Made by a program: the position numbers and the translations under genes. Below the pieces are notes generated by a model. That model did not search any database. It had not been told where the DNA came from and saw nothing but the letters and a program-made list of their open reading frames with translations. From NCBI RefSeq assembly GCF_900129775.1, contig NZ_FQWV01000001.1:207780-271779 (forward strand): a stretch of 64,000 nucleotides of DNA, written 5' to 3'. Positions 60,859 through 64,000 of the stretch are shown here, piece by piece. This stretch comes from Halobaculum gomorrense. Lineage in GTDB: Archaea > Halobacteriota > Halobacteria > Halobacteriales > Haloferacaceae. Each line of letters starts with the position of its first letter. Within the stretch, counting starts at the first letter, position 1.

Positions 60859-61116
60859 CTGCACCCATGGTTATGAATCTTTCCGCGTTCGCCACCTCCG
60901 AGGCAACTGAGGACTGCTGCGACGCGGCTCCCGTCCTCGACCGTGACCGACCGTTCGGGCGAACCCATGACGCGAGCGCTGCTCGCGGTATCGCACCCCA
61001 CAGCGCCGCGCTGCTCGGATGACGCGCCCGTTAAGTGGCTCCGACCCCAGGTCGCTCGTAATGAGTGGCAGAGCCGTGCGTCACCGATTCACCCCCCGAT
61101 CGCGGGGTGACGCGTA

Positions 61117-64000
61117 GTGCCCAAGGAGTTCATCGAGGTTCGCGGCGCCGAGGAGAACAACCTGAAGGACCTCAACGTGGAGATCCCCCGCGAGCAGTTC
61201 AACGTCGTCACCGGCCTGTCGGGGTCGGGGAAGTCGTCGCTCGCGTTCGACACGGTCTACGCCGAGGGGCAGCGGCGCTACATCGAGTCGCTGTCGGCGT
61301 ACGCCCGGAACTTCCTCGGGCAGATGGACAAGCCGCAGGTCGAGAGCGTCGAGGGGCTCTCGCCGGCCATCTCCATCGACCAGAAGAACGCCGCCAACAA
61401 CCCCCGGTCGACCGTCGGGACCGTCACGGAACTCCACGACTACCTCCGCCTCCTGTACGCCCGGGTCGGCCACCCGCACTGCCCCGAGTGCGGCCGCGAG
61501 GTGGGCGAGCAGTCGGCCCAGCAGATGGTCCGCCGCGTGTTCGAGCTGCCCGAGGGCACCCGCGCGAAGATCGCCGCACCCGTCGTCCGCGACCAGAAGG
61601 GCGCCTTCGAGGACCTGTTCGACGACCTGGCCGCGGAGGGATACGCCCGCGTCGAGGTCGACGGCGAGCAGTACGACCTCTCGATGGACCGCCCGGACCT
61701 CGACGAGAACTACGACCACACGATAGACGTGATCGTCGACCGCGTGACGGTCCGCGAGGAGGACCGCTCGCGCATCACCGACTCCGTCGAGACGGCCTTG
61801 GAGGAGGCCGACGGCGTCCTGAAGCTGATCCTCCCTGATCCGCCCGAGGGCGACGACCTCGCCGGCGACTTCGGCGGCAACGAGTCCCGCTCGACGGGCG
61901 ATCTCGCCGGCGACAGCGACGACCGCCTTGTCGTCGAGTTCTCCGAGGACCTGGCGTGCACCCACTGCGGCATCGACTTCTCGGAGATCGAGACGCGCTC
62001 CTTTTCGTTCAACTCCCCGCACGGCGCCTGCCCCGAGTGCGAGGGCATCGGCTCGACGAAGGAGGTCGATGAGGACCTCGTCGTCACTGACCCGAGCCAG
62101 CCGATCAAGCACGTGTTCGAGCCGTGGAGCTACAACCGCTCGTACTACCGCACCCGCCTCGACAACGTCGCTGACCACTTCGGCGTCAGCGTCGAGACGC
62201 CGTTCGAGGAGCTTTCAGAGTCTCAGCAGCGGCAGTTCCTCTACGGCACCGACGAGGAGGTGGAGTTCGAACAGCAGACGAAGAACGGCGTGCGCCGTAA
62301 GACCCAGAAGTTCGAGGGCGTCATCCCGAACCTGGAGCGCCGCCACGTCGAGACGGACTCCGACCGGACCCGCGAGCACATCGAGGAGTTCATGGCCGTC
62401 ACCACCTGCCCCAAGTGCGAGGGGACGCGCCTGAAGCCCCAGAGCCGGTCGGTGTACGTCGACGGTACGTCGATCACCGACGTGAACGAGCTGTCGATCG
62501 GCGACGCGCTCGACCACTTCGAGGGGATGGAAGAGACGATGAGTGAGCGCGAGCGGACTATCGCCGAGGAGATCCTCAAGGAGATCCGCGCGCGCTTGGG
62601 CTTCATGGAGGAGGTCGGGCTGGAGTACCTCACGCTCGACCGCGAGGCGTCGACCCTCTCTGGCGGCGAGAGCCAGCGCATCCGCCTCGCCACGCAGGTC
62701 GGCTCTGGGCTGGTGGGCGTCCTCTATGTCCTCGACGAGCCGAGTATCGGTCTCCACCAGCGCGACAACGACCGCCTGCTCGACACGCTGGAGGGCCTTC
62801 GCGATCTCGGCAACACGCTCCTCGTGGTGGAGCACGACGAGGCGACGATGCGCCGGGCGGACAACATCATCGACATCGGTCCCGGGCCGGGCAAGCGCGG
62901 CGGCGAGATCGTCGCGCAGGGCGACTTCGACGACATCGTGAACACCGATGAGTCGGTGACGGGCGACTACCTCGCGGGCCGGAAGGTCGTCGGGGTGCCG
63001 GAGACGCGCCGCGACAGCGACGCCGCGCTCACCGTCGAGGGCGCGCGTCAGCACAACCTCAAGGACGTGGACGTGGACATCCCGGTCGGGCAGTTCACCG
63101 CCATCACGGGCGTCTCCGGCTCCGGGAAGTCGACGCTGATGCACGACGTGCTGTACAAGGGGCTCGCGCGCGAGATGAACGACAACACGGAGGTCGACCC
63201 CGGCGAGCACGACCGCATCGCCGGGATGGACACCATCGAGGGCGTGCGCCTCATCGACCAGTCGCCCATCGGCCGGACGCCGCGGTCGAACCCCGCGACG
63301 TACACCGACGTGTTCGACTACGTCCGCGAGCTGTTCGCCGAGACCAAACTGGCGAATCAGCGCGGCTACGACAAGGGTCGCTTCTCGTTCAACGTGAAGG
63401 GCGGCCGCTGCGAGGAGTGCGGCGGGCAGGGAACCGTCAAGATCGAGATGAACTTCCTGTCTGACGTGCACGTCCCCTGTGAGGAGTGCGGCGGCGCCCG
63501 CTACAACGACGAGACGCTCGACGTGACCTACAAGGGCAAGACCATCGCGGACGTGCTCGACATGAGCGTCGAGGAGGCGTACGACTTCTTCGAGTCCCAC
63601 AGCGGCCTCGAACGCCGGCTCGGTCTGCTGAAGGACGTGGGCCTCGACTACATGCAGTTGGGCCAGCCCTCGACCACCCTCTCGGGCGGGGAAGCCCAGC
63701 GCGTCAAGCTCGCCGAGGAGCTCGGCAAAAAGGACGCCGGCGACACCCTCTACTTGCTCGACGAGCCGACCACGGGGCTGCACAAGGCCGACGAGCGCAA
63801 GCTCATCAACGTGCTCCACCGGCTCACCGACAAGGGCAACACCGTCGTCGTCATCGAGCACGAGCTCGACCTGGTGAAGAACGCCGACCACATCGTCGAT
63901 CTGGGCCCCGAGGGCGGCGACGGCGGCGGCGAGGTCGTCGCCGCGGGCACCCCGGAGGCGGTCGCCCGCATCGAGGAGTCCCACACCGGTCGGTACCTCC
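61117..64000 (+). CDS. uvrA: Excinuclease ABC subunit A (3' end beyond window)
   Basis: 961 codons from GTG 61117 ([19 protein letters not shown]); the preceding in-frame triplets are TGA CGC GTA, fixing the start. Blocks in order are Walker A1 GLSGSGKSS (33-41), zinc finger CPEC with a later CTHC...CPEC pair, signature LSGGESQR (514-521), Walker A2 GVSGSGKST (665-673), the second zinc module [10 protein letters not shown] and CEECGG, and signature LSGGEAQR (855-862). UvrA finds bulky DNA lesions with UvrB and starts nucleotide-excision repair. Haloarchaea hold this bacterial system in core form. About 20 residues are probably missing at the right edge. Confidence 0.97.
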   Translation, partial: MPKEFIEVRGAEENNLKDLNVEIPREQFNVVTGLSGSGKSSLAFDTVYAEGQRRYIESLSAYARNFLGQMDKPQVESVEGLSPAISIDQKNAANNPRSTVGTVTELHDYLRLLYARVGHPHCPECGREVGEQSAQQMVRRVFELPEGTRAKIAAPVVRDQKGAFEDLFDDLAAEGYARVEVDGEQYDLSMDRPDLDENYDHTIDVIVDRVTVREEDRSRITDSVETALEEADGVLKLILPDPPEGDDLAGDFGGNESRSTGDLAGDSDDRLVVEFSEDLACTHCGIDFSEIETRSFSFNSPHGACPECEGIGSTKEVDEDLVVTDPSQPIKHVFEPWSYNRSYYRTRLDNVADHFGVSVETPFEELSESQQRQFLYGTDEEVEFEQQTKNGVRRKTQKFEGVIPNLERRHVETDSDRTREHIEEFMAVTTCPKCEGTRLKPQSRSVYVDGTSITDVNELSIGDALDHFEGMEETMSERERTIAEEILKEIRARLGFMEEVGLEYLTLDREASTLSGGESQRIRLATQVGSGLVGVLYVLDEPSIGLHQRDNDRLLDTLEGLRDLGNTLLVVEHDEATMRRADNIIDIGPGPGKRGGEIVAQGDFDDIVNTDESVTGDYLAGRKVVGVPETRRDSDAALTVEGARQHNLKDVDVDIPVGQFTAITGVSGSGKSTLMHDVLYKGLAREMNDNTEVDPGEHDRIAGMDTIEGVRLIDQSPIGRTPRSNPATYTDVFDYVRELFAETKLANQRGYDKGRFSFNVKGGRCEECGGQGTVKIEMNFLSDVHVPCEECGGARYNDETLDVTYKGKTIADVLDMSVEEAYDFFESHSGLERRLGLLKDVGLDYMQLGQPSTTLSGGEAQRVKLAEELGKKDAGDTLYLLDEPTTGLHKADERKLINVLHRLTDKGNTVVVIEHELDLVKNADHIVDLGPEGGDGGGEVVAAGTPEAVARIEESHTGRYL

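Overview
The window is chromosomal DNA from a haloarchaeon (class Halobacteria). The evidence is very high GC, strongly acidic predicted proteins, archaeal information-processing genes (L15e, L40e, ABCE1/RLI, RIO2, thermosome, Sec61-beta), F420 and SAMP/UbaA biochemistry, and many start codons lying about 25-40 nt downstream of a TATA-like box (leaderless style). I do not assign a genus. Gene density is high, spacers are short and most genes are housekeeping, so the window is mostly core genome with a few accessory or plastic spots.

Layout. 1-2837: the 5' 945 codons of a STAND-type P-loop NTPase that runs off the left edge and carries perfect 132-bp tandem repeats in its C-terminal half; it is the clearest accessory, possibly defence, gene. 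2.9-14.3 kb: tRNA thiolase NcsA, a secreted halocyanin fusion, a methyltransferase, an isocitrate lyase/PEP mutase-like enzyme, an M32 and an M20 peptidase, a PIN-KH ATPase and a small winged-helix protein. 14.4-24.4 kb: EMC6-like protein with ABCE1, ferritin-like protein, archaemetzincin, HAD enzyme, F420:NADP oxidoreductase, UbaA, thioesterase and citrate synthase, whose 3' end is duplicated downstream. 24.8-31.4 kb: two MATE exporters, a GGCT-like enzyme, threonine dehydratase behind a structured leader, and RidA. 31.4-32.2 kb: tRNA-Ser(GGA) followed by three ~166-bp units, each ending in a copy of the tRNA 3' end. 32.2-43.9 kb: riboflavin synthase, DUF502, M24 peptidase with a UvrD helicase, a second M32 peptidase, endonuclease IV, lipoate ligase-like protein and RIO2. 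44-53.4 kb: L15e, rhomboid, uracil-DNA glycosylase, L40e, thioredoxin, Sec61-beta, PdxT-HisE, PheA, HisH and Hsp20. 53.4-64 kb: bacterial-type LeuRS, an ornithine cyclodeaminase-like enzyme, thermosome and UvrA (cut by the right edge).

Functional links. NcsA and UbaA belong to the ubiquitin-like tRNA thiolation pathway. IlvA makes reactive enamines that RidA, 0.5 kb away, removes. UDG, endonuclease IV, the UvrD-like helicase and UvrA are DNA-repair genes. RLI, RIO2, L15e, L40e and LeuRS serve translation. Thermosome and Hsp20 serve protein folding.

Structures that ordinary genes do not explain are the recombinogenic repeats in the STAND gene; the tRNA-Ser trailer units, which are also internally palindromic and show changes that keep stems paired; the 66-bp citrate synthase duplication; the ilvA leader; a 45-bp element found in two convergent spacers; and palindromes between TATA box and start codon of small genes. 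I found no CRISPR array, rRNA, transposase or integrase gene.
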